A stretch of DNA of 64,000 nt. It comes from Adhaeribacter rhizoryzae (GTDB lineage: Bacteria; Bacteroidota; Bacteroidia; Cytophagales; Hymenobacteraceae). The notes beneath the pieces are model-generated. The model was not told the DNA's origin. It searched no databases and saw only the letters and a list, made by a program, of their open reading frames with translations. Positions 46,042-56,015 of the stretch are shown one piece after another. Position 1 is the stretch's first letter. Each line of letters starts with the position of its first letter. The position numbers and the translations under genes were made by a program. The stretch spans positions 62,001 through 126,000 of the forward strand of contig NZ_VWSF01000015.1 of the NCBI RefSeq assembly GCF_008629685.1, read 5' to 3'.

Positions 46042-49000
46042 TTAGAAGTTAATATTTACGCCGCAGGAATAAACCTTTGCCAACGGATACGTTTTACCAT
46101 CATTCCACCCACTCAGAGCCACGGTTTCGGGGTCGAATACACCAATTAATTTAGTTATGGTCATTAGGTTTTCGCCGGAGATGTAAACCCGTACCCGGGA
46201 AATGCCCGCCTTAGCAGTAAGGTTTTGCGGAAGCGAATAGCCTAACTGCAGGTTTTTCAGTCTTAAATAGGCTGCATTCTGCAGGTAGCGGGTTTGGGTC
46301 TGCTGGTTTTTGGTGGTATTAAAATAGGGTTTAGGGAAGTAAGAATCCAGGTTAACGCCTGCTATCCCGGATTTTACCATACCGGAAGTTTCATCCCGGA
46401 AAAAGTCTAAGTGATCGTTAAAACCGGCTGATTGCCACATACCACCACTGGCACCCCAAAAGTAAGGGCCATTAGGCATATAATCTCTTTTGCCTACGCC
46501 TTGCATAAACACCCGGAGATCAAAGCCTTTCCAGTCGGCAGTCAGATCCAGACTATACCGGAACCTGGGCGAACTGTTACCGATAACGGTCTGGTCACCG
46601 GTATTTCCGAGCACGGCCGAGCCGCCATCAACCTTACCATCCCCATCCAAATCTGCGTACATAATATCGCCGGCACTCCATCTGCTGCCCATATTTTGTT
46701 TTGTTTTTTCGATGTGGGCATCCATTTCTTCCTGGGTTTTAGCTATGCCAAGGGTGGTATAACCCCAGATTTCGCCTACTTTCCGGCCATCGTACCAGGT
46801 GCTGATATTGCCCGTAGTATTGGGGTATCTGGTTACCCGTTGCTGGTCGTCGGCTAATACCGCACGCACGCCGTAACCAAACTCGCCAATTTTATCCTGC
46901 CATTTAGCTTCTACTTCAAAACCATAAGATTCCATATCGGCATTATTTACCTGCGGAACCGCCGTACCCAACGTAACCGGCAATTCCGGAGCGGGGCCTA
47001 CCATGTCAAAAGTTTTGCGTTTAAAGTAGTCGGCGTTTATAAACAAGCGGTTATCTAAAAGTCCCAGGTCCAGCCCAACGTTCCAGCTGGTTACCCGCTC
47101 CCAGGTTAAGAGGCTACTTACCAAACCAGGTGCGCTGGCAGTGTTGGGTCTTTCTCCATTAATTAACCAGGTACCGTTGTTAACCCCAATGGGCATTTTA
47201 GCATAAAACGGATACCAGTTGCTCGTATTCTGATTGCCCAGTTCCCCGTAAGATCCCCGGATTTTGAACAGTTTTACTGCATTAACAGCCCAGAAACTTT
47301 CGTTGGCCACGTTCCAGCCGGCAGATATAGAAGGGAATAGGTTCCAGCGTTTATCTCTGGTGTAGCGAGAGGTCCCATCGTAGCGCGCATTAATTTCCAG
47401 CAGGTAACGTTCTTTATAATTATAATTCAAACGTCCGAAGAAACCAGCGGTAGCCCAGTGCTGATATTGCCCTTCATTGGCCCGGCTATCGTTGGTAGCG
47501 GTACTAATGGTGGGCAGCGTAGGCGTAATTAAACCGGTACGGGAACCAGACAAAGTACGATACTTCATTAATTCGGAGTTAAACCCGGCCATTACTTTAA
47601 ACTGATGATTCTCCTTTATAGCGAACACGTAGTCGGAGAAAATATTAGTAGTAAAAAAGTTATCTTTCCGGACATACTCCGAAACCGAACTTAAACCGGC
47701 AGAATTACTACCTACGGCAACCGGAAATGGGTTGCCTGCCACATCATAGCTGTAAGCCGGTAAAAAATCGTTGTGAGAATTGGTATTAGTAACCCGGTAA
47801 TTACCGTTGGCAATAATATTCCAGCCTTTCAGGGGTGTAAGCGTTAGTTGGCCTTGCTGGTAAAGAAAATCGGTTTGATCGTTGTAGCGACCACCACTTA
47901 CCAACTGGGCTATTTCGCTTGGGTCAGAATAAAAGCCATTTGGGTCTTTAGCCGGCACGGTAGGCCAGCGACGGGCAATATTATGATAAAACAAACCATC
48001 CTGATGAGAGGCGCGCGTGTAATCTTCGCGGATATACCGGGTGGTGTAATCAAATTTGGCTCTCTGGCTTAACTTGGTACTAATTTTACCAGAAATATTA
48101 TAACGTTTAAATTCGTCGCCGGAATAACGGGATAAACCGCCCTGGTCCAGGAAACTACCGGAAGCAAAAAACTGCGTGTTTTCGGTGCCCCCATTTATGC
48201 TTAGGGAATGGTCCTGGGAGAAAGCTGATTTTTTATACTGCTCTTTAAACCAATCAGTGTTGGCATTGGAGCCAGTATAATATTGCCACCGGTCGCCGTT
48301 CGCATTCGCCACTGTGGTATAGTCAATTTCTCCTTGCTGGTATTGAACTATCCGGTCCAGTACCTCTTGCGAGAATTTGGGACCTTCGCCATCATTAGCC
48401 GCCGCTTCGTTCCAATATTGGGCAAATGTATGGGAATCCATCATGGTGGGCAGACCAATGGGACTGGTAGAACGAAAATTATTCGTATAGCTAACACTGG
48501 TTTTACCGGCCTTACCTTTTTTAGTAGTAATTAAAATAACCCCAAAAGGAGCCCGGGAACCGTAAATAGAGGCTGCTGCCGCATCTTTCAAAACCGTAAC
48601 CGATTCAATATCCTGCGGGCTAATGGTATTCATGTTCCCCTCCATGCCATCAATTAATACCAGCGGGCCCGAGTTAGAACCGGCGCCAATGGTGCCGGCA
48701 CCCCGGATATTAAAATTAAGGTTTTGGTTTAGCTCACCACCCAAACCGCCGGTCTGTAAATTAAGGCCCGGGATAAGCCCCTGCAGGGCCTGCCCTACGT
48801 TTTGCACCGGCCGGGAATCCAGCGTTTTGGCATCGATCGTGGATACGGAACCGGTTAAGTTGGCTTTCTTTTGCGTACCATAACCTACTACTACCACTTC
48901 TTCGAGTTTAGAAGCGTTTAGCTCCAGCCTGATGGTGCCCAGATCGGTGGCGGCTTTTACCTCCTTGTTCAGGTAGCCTACAAAACTTATTTCCAAAACC

Positions 49001-49524
49001 GCATTATCCGGAACATTAGCCAGAACAAAAATTCCCTGGGCATCGGTAGAAGCACCGTTTTGTGTTCCTTTAACCAGAATGGTGGCGCCGGGTAGCGGAC
49101 TACCGCTTTCATCCACCACTTTACCTTTTACATCAATGGGTGGCGTGGCTTTGACACTTTCGGGTTTCTTGGCCTCATTTATTACTACGGTATTCAGGGC
49201 CACGGTATAAACAAAAGGTTGCCCGGCAAAAGACTGGGCCAGGGCTTCTTCCAGGCTAGCATTCCGCACATGAATACTAACGCGTTTGGCCTGTTGCAGC
49301 AAGGCTTCGTTGTAAAAAAAATCATATCCGCTTTGCTTTCTGATTTCCTTCAGCACCTTTTCCAGTGGTGCATTATTTTCGGAGAGGGTAATTTTCTGGG
49401 CATTTCTGCCGGCACTTACCGGCCCTAACGCAAACAGCATCAAGACAAAAGTAAGCTTTAGAACAAGCAAAACATTACTTCCCGGGCCGGTAAACCAGCC
49501 TGGTTTTAAATTATATATTTTCAT
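46042..49524 (-). CDS. SusC/RagA-family TonB-dependent transporter (intact), with STN domain
   Basis: 1160 residues. Signal region, STN domain (about 50-105, LSENNAPLEKVLKEIRKQSG), CarboxypepD-regulatory-like domain (about 130-205), EVVVVGYGTQKK SusC signature, plug (about 215-345) and 22-strand barrel ending YPLAKVYSCGVNINF. The STN domain binds the FecR encoded immediately upstream, so substrate import would induce the operon through the ECF sigma at 51345. It is the intact homologue of the interrupted SusC at 34019-37522. Substrate is probably a mucin- or keratan-type oligosaccharide given the neighbouring sulfatases and GH16. Confidence 0.95.
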   Translation of the reverse strand: MKIYNLKPGWFTGPGSNVLLVLKLTFVLMLFALGPVSAGRNAQKITLSENNAPLEKVLKEIRKQSGYDFFYNEALLQQAKRVSIHVRNASLEEALAQSFAGQPFVYTVALNTVVINEAKKPESVKATPPIDVKGKVVDESGSPLPGATILVKGTQNGASTDAQGIFVLANVPDNAVLEISFVGYLNKEVKAATDLGTIRLELNASKLEEVVVVGYGTQKKANLTGSVSTIDAKTLDSRPVQNVGQALQGLIPGLNLQTGGLGGELNQNLNFNIRGAGTIGAGSNSGPLVLIDGMEGNMNTISPQDIESVTVLKDAAAASIYGSRAPFGVILITTKKGKAGKTSVSYTNNFRSTSPIGLPTMMDSHTFAQYWNEAAANDGEGPKFSQEVLDRIVQYQQGEIDYTTVANANGDRWQYYTGSNANTDWFKEQYKKSAFSQDHSLSINGGTENTQFFASGSFLDQGGLSRYSGDEFKRYNISGKISTKLSQRAKFDYTTRYIREDYTRASHQDGLFYHNIARRWPTVPAKDPNGFYSDPSEIAQLVSGGRYNDQTDFLYQQGQLTLTPLKGWNIIANGNYRVTNTNSHNDFLPAYSYDVAGNPFPVAVGSNSAGLSSVSEYVRKDNFFTTNIFSDYVFAIKENHQFKVMAGFNSELMKYRTLSGSRTGLITPTLPTISTATNDSRANEGQYQHWATAGFFGRLNYNYKERYLLEINARYDGTSRYTRDKRWNLFPSISAGWNVANESFWAVNAVKLFKIRGSYGELGNQNTSNWYPFYAKMPIGVNNGTWLINGERPNTASAPGLVSSLLTWERVTSWNVGLDLGLLDNRLFINADYFKRKTFDMVGPAPELPVTLGTAVPQVNNADMESYGFEVEAKWQDKIGEFGYGVRAVLADDQQRVTRYPNTTGNISTWYDGRKVGEIWGYTTLGIAKTQEEMDAHIEKTKQNMGSRWSAGDIMYADLDGDGKVDGGSAVLGNTGDQTVIGNSSPRFRYSLDLTADWKGFDLRVFMQGVGKRDYMPNGPYFWGASGGMWQSAGFNDHLDFFRDETSGMVKSGIAGVNLDSYFPKPYFNTTKNQQTQTRYLQNAAYLRLKNLQLGYSLPQNLTAKAGISRVRVYISGENLMTITKLIGVFDPETVALSGWNDGKTYPLAKVYSCGVNINF

Positions 49525-49660
49525 ACATTAGGGGATGTTTAATTATTCATTGAGATGACTGTTGCAAGCGAGTTATTTCGGTGAGCATTCTTAGTGTTAG
49601 CCGGAAGTGTTACCAGCACTTCTGGCTTTTTCTGAATTACTCTTGGGCAGAAGCATTCCG

Positions 49661-50848
49661 TTAAGGCATAACCGTTACCCTCCTTCCTGCTATTTTAAAC
49701 TGAACATTGCCGGTCAGTTCTAATATTTTCAGCGTTTCGGCCAAACTTTTGGAGCGCGAGACAATGCCTCCGAATTTCATATTCCCCAGGTCGCCTTCGT
49801 AAGCAACTTCTATATCGTACCAGCGTTCCAGTTTACGCATGATGCTTGGCAGATCTTCCTCTACAAACATGAAATAACCGTTCTTCCAGGCTATGGCGGC
49901 TTCCACATCTACCGGCTGAACCGCGATTGAATTGCCGGCCGCCGGAACAAGCGCTTGCTGGCCCGGCTCCAACAATTTCCCTTTAGTTTCGTTGGGCAGC
50001 AAAACCCGCACCGAACCTTCGAGTAAAGTGGTTTTCAGGAGCGGTTCATCGGCGTAAGCACTTACATTAAAGTGGGTGCCTAATACTTCTACTGTTTGTT
50101 TCGGGCTCACCACCCGGAAAGGTATCTTTTTGTTTTTGGCCACTTCAAAATAAGCTTCTCCGGTTAATGCTACCGCGCGCTCCGCACCAGTAAACCTAGT
50201 AGGAAAGCGCAGCGAAGAACCGGCGTTCAACCATACCCGCGAGCCATCAGGCAGATTTATCTGGTAATAGCTCCCTTTGGGAATCTCAATGGTATTATAA
50301 GCCAGTTCGGCCTTCCCCTGATGCGCAACTGCCGGCTCAGTTACATTATAAATAATTTGGCCATCAGCCTTTTTAATAATGCTGGCGCCTGGTTGCCGGG
50401 CTAACTCGCCCGTGCCAGTATCATCTAAAGCTATTTTAGAGCCATCAGCTAAAGTCAGAGTAGCCTTATTTTCTCCTGGAAGAATATCTTTTTTATTTGA
50501 GGACAGGGTTATTTTTTCGGCAACAGCTCTTTCGTGGGAGAATTGTTGATAAAAGAACAAAACCGATGATAACACCGCCAGCATAATTGCAGCAGCCACC
50601 ATCCAACGGCGCGGCATAAAGGATTTATTTCTTTCCCGATGTTTAATATCCTGTAAAATCTGGTGATAAAGCTTATTTCTTATATTCCCCTGCTCCCCCA
50701 TTTCGGCCGTATTCCAATCTAGATTCTGCTCTTGTAGTTTATCATAATATTCAAATAGCATTGTTTCCTCTGCCTTACTCGCCTCACCGGCAAGGTATTT
50801 CTTCACTAATTCTTCGAATTCTTCTTTATCCATCATATTAAAATTCAC
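49661..50848 (-). CDS. FecR-family anti-sigma factor
   Basis: 395 residues. The N-terminal cytoplasmic region (about 1-75) starts DKEEFEELVKKYLAGEASKAEE and binds sigma. One membrane segment is at about 83-105 (WMVAAAIMLAVLSSVLFFY). The periplasmic FecR domain (about 190-285) includes IEIPKGSYYQINLPDGSRVW, broken here as IEIPKGSYYQ and INLPDGSRVW, and GEAYFEVAKNK. The C-terminal DUF4974-type STN-interacting domain (about 320-393) ends GRRVTVMP. Sits between the ECF sigma and SusC, as in standard transcriptional cell-surface signalling loci. The first codons MNFNMM leave several start choices. Confidence 0.93.
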   Translation of the reverse strand: MNFNMMDKEEFEELVKKYLAGEASKAEETMLFEYYDKLQEQNLDWNTAEMGEQGNIRNKLYHQILQDIKHRERNKSFMPRRWMVAAAIMLAVLSSVLFFYQQFSHERAVAEKITLSSNKKDILPGENKATLTLADGSKIALDDTGTGELARQPGASIIKKADGQIIYNVTEPAVAHQGKAELAYNTIEIPKGSYYQINLPDGSRVWLNAGSSLRFPTRFTGAERAVALTGEAYFEVAKNKKIPFRVVSPKQTVEVLGTHFNVSAYADEPLLKTTLLEGSVRVLLPNETKGKLLEPGQQALVPAAGNSIAVQPVDVEAAIAWKNGYFMFVEEDLPSIMRKLERWYDIEVAYEGDLGNMKFGGIVSRSKSLAETLKILELTGNVQFKIAGRRVTVMP

Positions 50849-50856
50849 CCGGAATC

Positions 50857-50896
50857 ATAAGTAGGTACCTAAAGGGCAGGCATACCCCCAAAGAGA
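50857..50896 (-). promoter_or_regulatory. Conserved element upstream of FecR
   Basis: Plus-strand blocks GTACC (50865) and ATACCCCCAAAGAGA (50882), 17 bases apart start to start, exactly as at 37611 and 37628 before SusC 1. It is within 50 bases of the FecR start and is a candidate ECF-sigma promoter. The rest of the gap to the sigma gene (50897-51344) shows no gene. Confidence 0.6.
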
Positions 50897-51344
50897 AGTA
50901 AAAAATGTTTTTGTATGATAAATTAACACAACCAGACCACGAGTTAAGCTTAGGAGCAATAACTTAAAGGAGTGGCAAATAAGAAATAAAGAAATATTAC
51001 AGCCGCTTTCAAGGCACAAGCAGCTTTAGCAGCCTTAAGAGGTAACCTCATAACAGGGTATTAGCCGCCGGCTAGACAAATAAGACCAAAAGCTCAACTA
51101 GTGCATTAACCAAAAATTCTGCTATTCTGTATCAGATAGCGGTTGATTTAACTAAGAACAGGAGTTTAGTGGTTTAAATTATTGGCATGAAACAAGAAGA
51201 CAGGAGTTGGTTACTAAGTAACCTTTTAGCAAGTTACGCTGCGTCTGGGATGTTTAAAAGAGGTGCGTTAAACAGTTAAACGAACACAATATAAAGCGGC
51301 AATCCGAAGTAGTGGGAGAATATTAGCAGGAGAATTGTAAAGAT

Positions 51345-51932
51345 TTAAAACCACCCATTTATGAAAGAAACAGCGGTCCAGAGGAGGAAATCACCTAAAG
51401 TGGTACGCAGTCGGTTCAGAGCTATGGTTATTTGGTTTTCTACAGTTTTAGGTGCTATTCCCAACCAATTTGCAATTTCTTTGGTAGAGAGATGTTTTTT
51501 CCGGCTCAACAGAAATATTTGCCGGCACTTTTCCGGTAACTCCGTAACACCCTTTTCCAGCAACCGGTCCATATCCGCTGTCATAAGAGCACTCTCTCCT
51601 ACATTAACCACAGCAGGATTTTCAATTACATAAGAATGAGCCTCCCGCATCTGACCGGCACGTATTATCTTAAATACCTGGTAGCGAACAGCTGTGTATA
51701 AATAAGAATTGAGCGAATCAACCACCAGGCTGTTTCTTCTCATCCATAAACTCACCAGCACATCCTGCACAATATCTTCTGCAGCTTGTCTGTCGCGCAC
51801 AATATTGTAAGCCGAAAGATAGAGTTTAGACCAGTATCTGTTGTAAATCTGTTCAAAAGCAGCCTGATCATCCGATTGCATCAATACAAGTAGTTTCTCG
51901 TCTGGCCATAACTGAACGTCATCGGTACACAT
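51345..51932 (-). CDS. ECF RNA polymerase sigma factor
   Basis: 195 residues. Sigma region 2 (about 20-85) includes FEQIYNRYWSKLYLSAYNIV and AAEDIVQDVLVSLW. Region 4 (about 125-180) contains LPEKCRQIFLLSRKKHLSTK and EIANWLGIAPKTVENQI, the promoter -35 binding HTH. It is followed, 496 bases downstream on the minus strand, by FecR and SusCD, so it directs expression of that locus when released by FecR. Its region 4 has a decayed copy at 37695-37799. Two inverted repeats upstream (52009 and 52269) may control it. Confidence 0.93.
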   Translation of the reverse strand: MCTDDVQLWPDEKLLVLMQSDDQAAFEQIYNRYWSKLYLSAYNIVRDRQAAEDIVQDVLVSLWMRRNSLVVDSLNSYLYTAVRYQVFKIIRAGQMREAHSYVIENPAVVNVGESALMTADMDRLLEKGVTELPEKCRQIFLLSRKKHLSTKEIANWLGIAPKTVENQITIALNRLRTTLGDFLLWTAVSFINGWF

Positions 51933-52008
51933 ATTAAGGCATTAAATGGTTAAAGCTCATAAGCAACTCATAAGCAAAGAGACAAAAATAAATTCTACTA
52001 TTATTTAA

Positions 52009-52026
52009 TTGATTATTGATAATCAA
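52009..52026. promoter_or_regulatory. Inverted repeat upstream of the ECF sigma gene
   Basis: TTGATTAT and ATAATCAA, perfect 8-bp arms with a 2-base centre, 77 bases before the sigma start. This could be an operator, but AT-rich palindromes arise easily by chance. Confidence 0.35.
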
Positions 52027-52268
52027 TATTTTAAATTTATTTATAACTATCTGCTTACTTACCACTACTACACCAAACTAATTATTACTAAGCAGACAAT
52101 ACCCCATAAAAAAGGATAAATTGAAAAACTTAACCGTTCAGAAGATTCTAAAGACTAAACTGGTAGAACACTAGTTATAAGCTGAATGATAAAGTTAAAC
52201 CCGCTCCGATTAAAATTTTAAGAACAGATTCAATTATAGTGCAAGCGTTCAGCTATTTAAAGCCTGTA

Positions 52269-52283
52269 TTATGTCTTACATAA
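52269..52283. promoter_or_regulatory. Palindromic candidate operator, copy 2
   Basis: TTATGT-CTT-ACATAA, the same 15-base palindrome (reverse-complement centre) as at 22622 next to the FadR-type gene. It lies 337 bases upstream of the ECF sigma gene and 587 before the amidohydrolase. The remaining bases of 51933-52869 are AT-rich with no supported gene. Confidence 0.5.
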
Positions 52284-52869
52284 CCAAAGTACAAGGTTTA
52301 ATTTTTTATTCCAAGTCTTTTTTAATTTAATTTTGCAAAAGCTTATTTCTTCAAATAAATTTTATCTAAAAATGAAGCGTAATAAGAATAGGCGTAAATA
52401 GCTAATCGATAAGGCTTAAACACGACTCTAGCATTTTATTATCAGGTGCACTGGCTTCCCTGGTCGGTAACAGCTTTTATTCTTAATCCACCTGTCCTAA
52501 TTTTTTGGGGTACCATACATACTCCTTCCTCCGATTCCTGGTACATCTATTAGCGCTTGTTGGTCAGGGGCTTTACAAAGAGGTGCTGGCTTACCCGCAC
52601 TAATTGGTTTCTTATGTATTTCTTTTCGTCAGTACCGGATTTTGCAGTCCCGCTTGCTTTACTGCTTACCTCAGGGTAAACCAGCTTGCGGCTTATTAAC
52701 AGGCTCCACCAACTTGCCTCTAAGAGACTTGCACCCGCTGGAATATTTTGGTACCTTACAGTACCTGATGCCCATACTGGGCGCACACAACAGCTAAAAA
52801 TTATTAAAACATTTCTAGCCCAACCGTTGCCACCAATACCAAAATATCGAACAATAAAATATTTGCCGA

Positions 52870-53721
52870 ATGATTAAATATTTTCAGCTTATCATAGTGC
52901 TGCTTTCGACTATTTCTTATGTGCATGCGCAAAAAGTATTTGACACACATATTCATGGGAATACCGATCCGGCTACGCAAATAACCAAATTAAAAGCGGC
53001 AGGAGTATACAAAGCGGCAATAAGTACATCTTGGAATATTCAAAGTACTTACAAGTCAACTTCTGATTTTACTTTCCTTCATGGCATAATGCTTGTTTGT
53101 CCAAATGGGAAGGTTCCCTACAGCAATCAATATTGTTTTGAAGACAAAAAAGATTTTCCCAATATTAATTTAGTAGAACAGTTAATTAAAGAAAATAAAA
53201 TTCAGTTTATTGGAGAAGTACTTAGCCAATATTATGGCATCTCCCCTTCAGATGAGCGGCTATATCCCTATTACGAATTAGCAGAAAAATACAGAATACC
53301 GGTCGGCATTCATACTGGCCTGGCGGGTCCAGATCACGGATCGCCTAATTTTAAGGTAAGATTAGGAACACCAATGCTACTGGAAGATCTCCTCCAGAAA
53401 TATCCTAAATTAAAAATTTGGATTATGCACGCTGGAGCTCCATTTCTCGATGATACCATCGCGATCATGAAATATTACGAAAACGTATATGCCGACATTT
53501 CTGCCATAAATAATCCGTATATTTTCCCACCGTCAGATTTTAAAGCTATTATGAAAAAGCTGATTGATGCCGGACTTGAAGACAGATTAATGTTTGGCTC
53601 GGATAACGGAAACATTGACCTTGCCATTGAAAGCATTGAAAAATTAGATTTTCTCTCGAATCTTCAAAAAGAAAAAATATACTCAAAAAATGCCGAGGTT
53701 TTCTTCAAAACAAATAAATAG
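52870..53721 (+). CDS. Secreted amidohydrolase (Amidohydro_2-type TIM barrel)
   Basis: 283 residues with signal peptide ending SYVHAQ (about 21). Metal-site motifs in order: FDTHIHGN (His27, His29), GEVLSQYYG with Glu, GIHTGLAG, WIMHAGAPF and LMFGSDNGN with the final Asp. This is the pattern of TIM-barrel metal-dependent hydrolases of the amidohydrolase/decarboxylase group. The substrate is unknown; cytoplasmic relatives often act on lactones or aromatic acids, but export here suggests a periplasmic substrate. It is the only plus-strand gene in this region and is AT-rich (20 G/C in bases 53041-53100), so it may be a recent arrival. Confidence 0.83.
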   Translation: MIKYFQLIIVLLSTISYVHAQKVFDTHIHGNTDPATQITKLKAAGVYKAAISTSWNIQSTYKSTSDFTFLHGIMLVCPNGKVPYSNQYCFEDKKDFPNINLVEQLIKENKIQFIGEVLSQYYGISPSDERLYPYYELAEKYRIPVGIHTGLAGPDHGSPNFKVRLGTPMLLEDLLQKYPKLKIWIMHAGAPFLDDTIAIMKYYENVYADISAINNPYIFPPSDFKAIMKKLIDAGLEDRLMFGSDNGNIDLAIESIEKLDFLSNLQKEKIYSKNAEVFFKTNK

Positions 53722-53733
53722 CATTGCTGGCAA

Positions 53734-53812
53734 CGGCCCCACCAGAATTATCTGATGGGGAGCGCCTCTCACATTACGGTACGTACGGGTCGCGTATTCG
53801 GCGTCTCGTTCG
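53734..53812 (-). mobile_element. Probable 3' end of a group II intron (domains V-VI relic)
   Basis: Minus strand shows GCCGAATACGCGACCCGTAC with GTACCGTAATGTGAGAGG after it, resembling the domain V region and the GTGAGAGG trailer of bacterial group II introns. Then CCCCATCAG and CTGGTGGGG (53752-53760 and 53737-53745) pair as a domain VI-like hairpin. Pairing in domain V is imperfect and no maturase gene is present, so it is a stump. It lies right after the amidohydrolase stop. The rest of the gap to GH95 has a weak AGCCTGCT/AGCAGGTT hairpin at about 53953-53985. Confidence 0.45.
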
Positions 53813-54053
53813 GTTGTAAAGCTAAATTTTGGTAGTAGTCTAACAAGGATGCCTAACCTTTCTTTACCAATCGTGGCAGTGTAATCTTTATAATTAAGAT
53901 GGGGCTTTGGGCTACTGCCCAGCCAACATTCCTGGTTCTACTCCAGGCCTAAGCCTGCTCTGCCGAAATGCTTAAACGAAGCAGGTTTTCTCTTTTCCGC
54001 TCAGCATACTTTTAATTACGCAAAAGGCAGTTACGCGTGTTATTTTTGAGTGT

Positions 54054-56015
54054 TTAAAGCTGTTGTAAGCTACCATTTAAGATATAGGTTTTACCTTTTT
54101 GGGTTTTCAGCGAAATTACCTGGTTGCCGTACCGAATCTGGCAGGTATTACCCAACTTCGATAATATTTTCACTTGCTTTAATTGGCCATTTTCCCAATT
54201 CAGGTCCAGGTCGAAACCTCCGCGGGCGCAAATACCGTGGATGTAGCCTTTTTGCCAGGCAGCCGGTAAAGCTGGCAGCAGTTGTATTTCGCCGGCATGG
54301 CTTTGCAGCAGCATTTCGGTAATGCCGGCAGTCGCGCCAAAATTGCCATCTATCTGAAACGGCGGGTGCGTATCGAATAAATTAGGCAAAGTAGATTTAC
54401 GCAGTAAGGCCAGCAAATTTTGGTAGGCCGCTTCACCGTCCTGTAACCGGGCAAAGAAATTTATAATCCAGGCGCGGCTCCAGCCGGTGTGGCCACCACC
54501 CTGCGACAAGCGAGAATCAATGGTTTTACGGGCGGCGGCTAATAGTTCAGGGTTTTGTTGTTTGGTAATCTGGTTGCCGGGGTGCAAGCCAAATAAATGC
54601 GAAATGTGGCGGTGGCCGGGCTCCGGTTCGGCAAACTCTTCGGTCCACTCCATAATGCGGCCGTCGCTGCCAATTTTAGTTGGTGCTAACCGGGCTAATA
54701 CGCCTTGCAGTTTGCGCCGGAAATCAACATCCTGGTTCAGGGTTTTACCGGCCGCAATGGTATTGGTTAATAAATCCCGGATTATCATGTGGTCCATGGT
54801 AGGGCCCATTACCATGGTTGCAATATTGCCATTTTGGGTTTTAAACTGGTTTTCCGGCGAAATAGACGGTCCTGATACCAGCTCTTTGGTGATTGGGTTC
54901 TCGACTAACCAATTAACACAAAACGCGGCGGCTTCTTTCATAACAGGGTAAGCCAAATCTTTCAGGTACTTTTTATCTTCGGTAAATAAATAATGCTCCC
55001 ATAAATGCTGGGCGCTCCAGGCCAGGCCCATCGGCCACATGGCCCATTGGGTTTGCCCGTAAGGTTCGGTAAAATGCCAGGCATCGGTAGTAAAATGCGC
55101 TACCGTACCCTGCAGGCCGTACATGTCGCGGGCGGTTTTGCGGGCATCCGGCCCCAGCGCTTCCAGAAACTTTAAGAATGGCAGGTGCAATTCCGATAAA
55201 TTTGTCTGCTCGGCGAGCCAGTAATTCATCTGAATATTAATATTTATATGATAATCGGCGCTCCAGGGTGGGGTTAAGCCATCGGCCCAAATACCTTGTA
55301 AATTGGCGGGCAAGCCACCCGGGCGCGAACTACTGATTAACAAATACCGGCCAAACTGGTAATACAATTGCAATAAATGCGGATCTACGTTACCGGCCTG
55401 CATGGCCTTAACCCGGGCATCGGTGGGGTAATAAGCTGCCTCGGTAATTCCTAAATTTAAATCTACGCGCTTAAAATATCGCTGGTAATCTTGCACATGT
55501 TCGGCTTGCAACTGGCTAAAAACTTTGCTGGCGGCAGCCGTTAGCTGTTTATTGGCTGTAGTTAAAGGTTCGTTGCCCCAATAATCGGTAGCAGCTGTTA
55601 GCAGCAGCGTTACCGTATTGGCGTTGCTTACGCTTAGGCCATTTGCGGCGGCAGCTACAGTGCCACCTTCGTTTAATATTTTTATTCGGGTTGCCATTTT
55701 CACGCCCACACCACTGTTCACGTGTTCCTGCAGGGTTAGTTCGTTGCCATTGGCGGCTAGGGTGGCTTTATTGCCGGGCCGACTTAATTTAACATTAAAA
55801 GTTAGCGCACTCGGTTTATCGGCGGTAAGCCGTACTACCAGTACCTGGTCGGGGGCGCTGGAAAATATTTCGCGGGTATATTTTACGCGGTTGGCTACGT
55901 AACTTACACGGGCAACGGCATTTTCTAAATCCAGTTCCCGGCGGTAATCGGTTACGGTTTGCGGATGCGAGAAATCCAGTTGTAAGTCGCCGAGGGTTTG
56001 GTAATTGCTGCCTGT
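54054..56015 (-). pseudogene. GH95 alpha-L-fucosidase, main part (frameshifted from its start)
   Basis: The GH95 frame is open from about 56015 (TGSNYQTLGDLQLDF) to the stop at 54054. Family landmarks are MNYWLAEQTNLSELHLPF, SGPSISPENQF with the catalytic Glu, and HRHISHLFGLHPGNQI. The C-terminal beta-domain ends in ILNGSLQQL. GH95 enzymes hydrolyse alpha-1,2-linked fucose, as on mucin O-glycans. Signal peptide and first part lie in another frame (55952-56389); joining requires one extra A in an A6 run at 56015-56020. Without the join, only an improbable internal GTG at 55721 could start translation. Confidence 0.82.

Noticed and set aside
52550-52786. 78-codon minus-strand open frame in the gap before the amidohydrolase
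   Set aside because: No recognisable domain, no signal or promoter, and low-complexity Ser/Lys use; likely chance.
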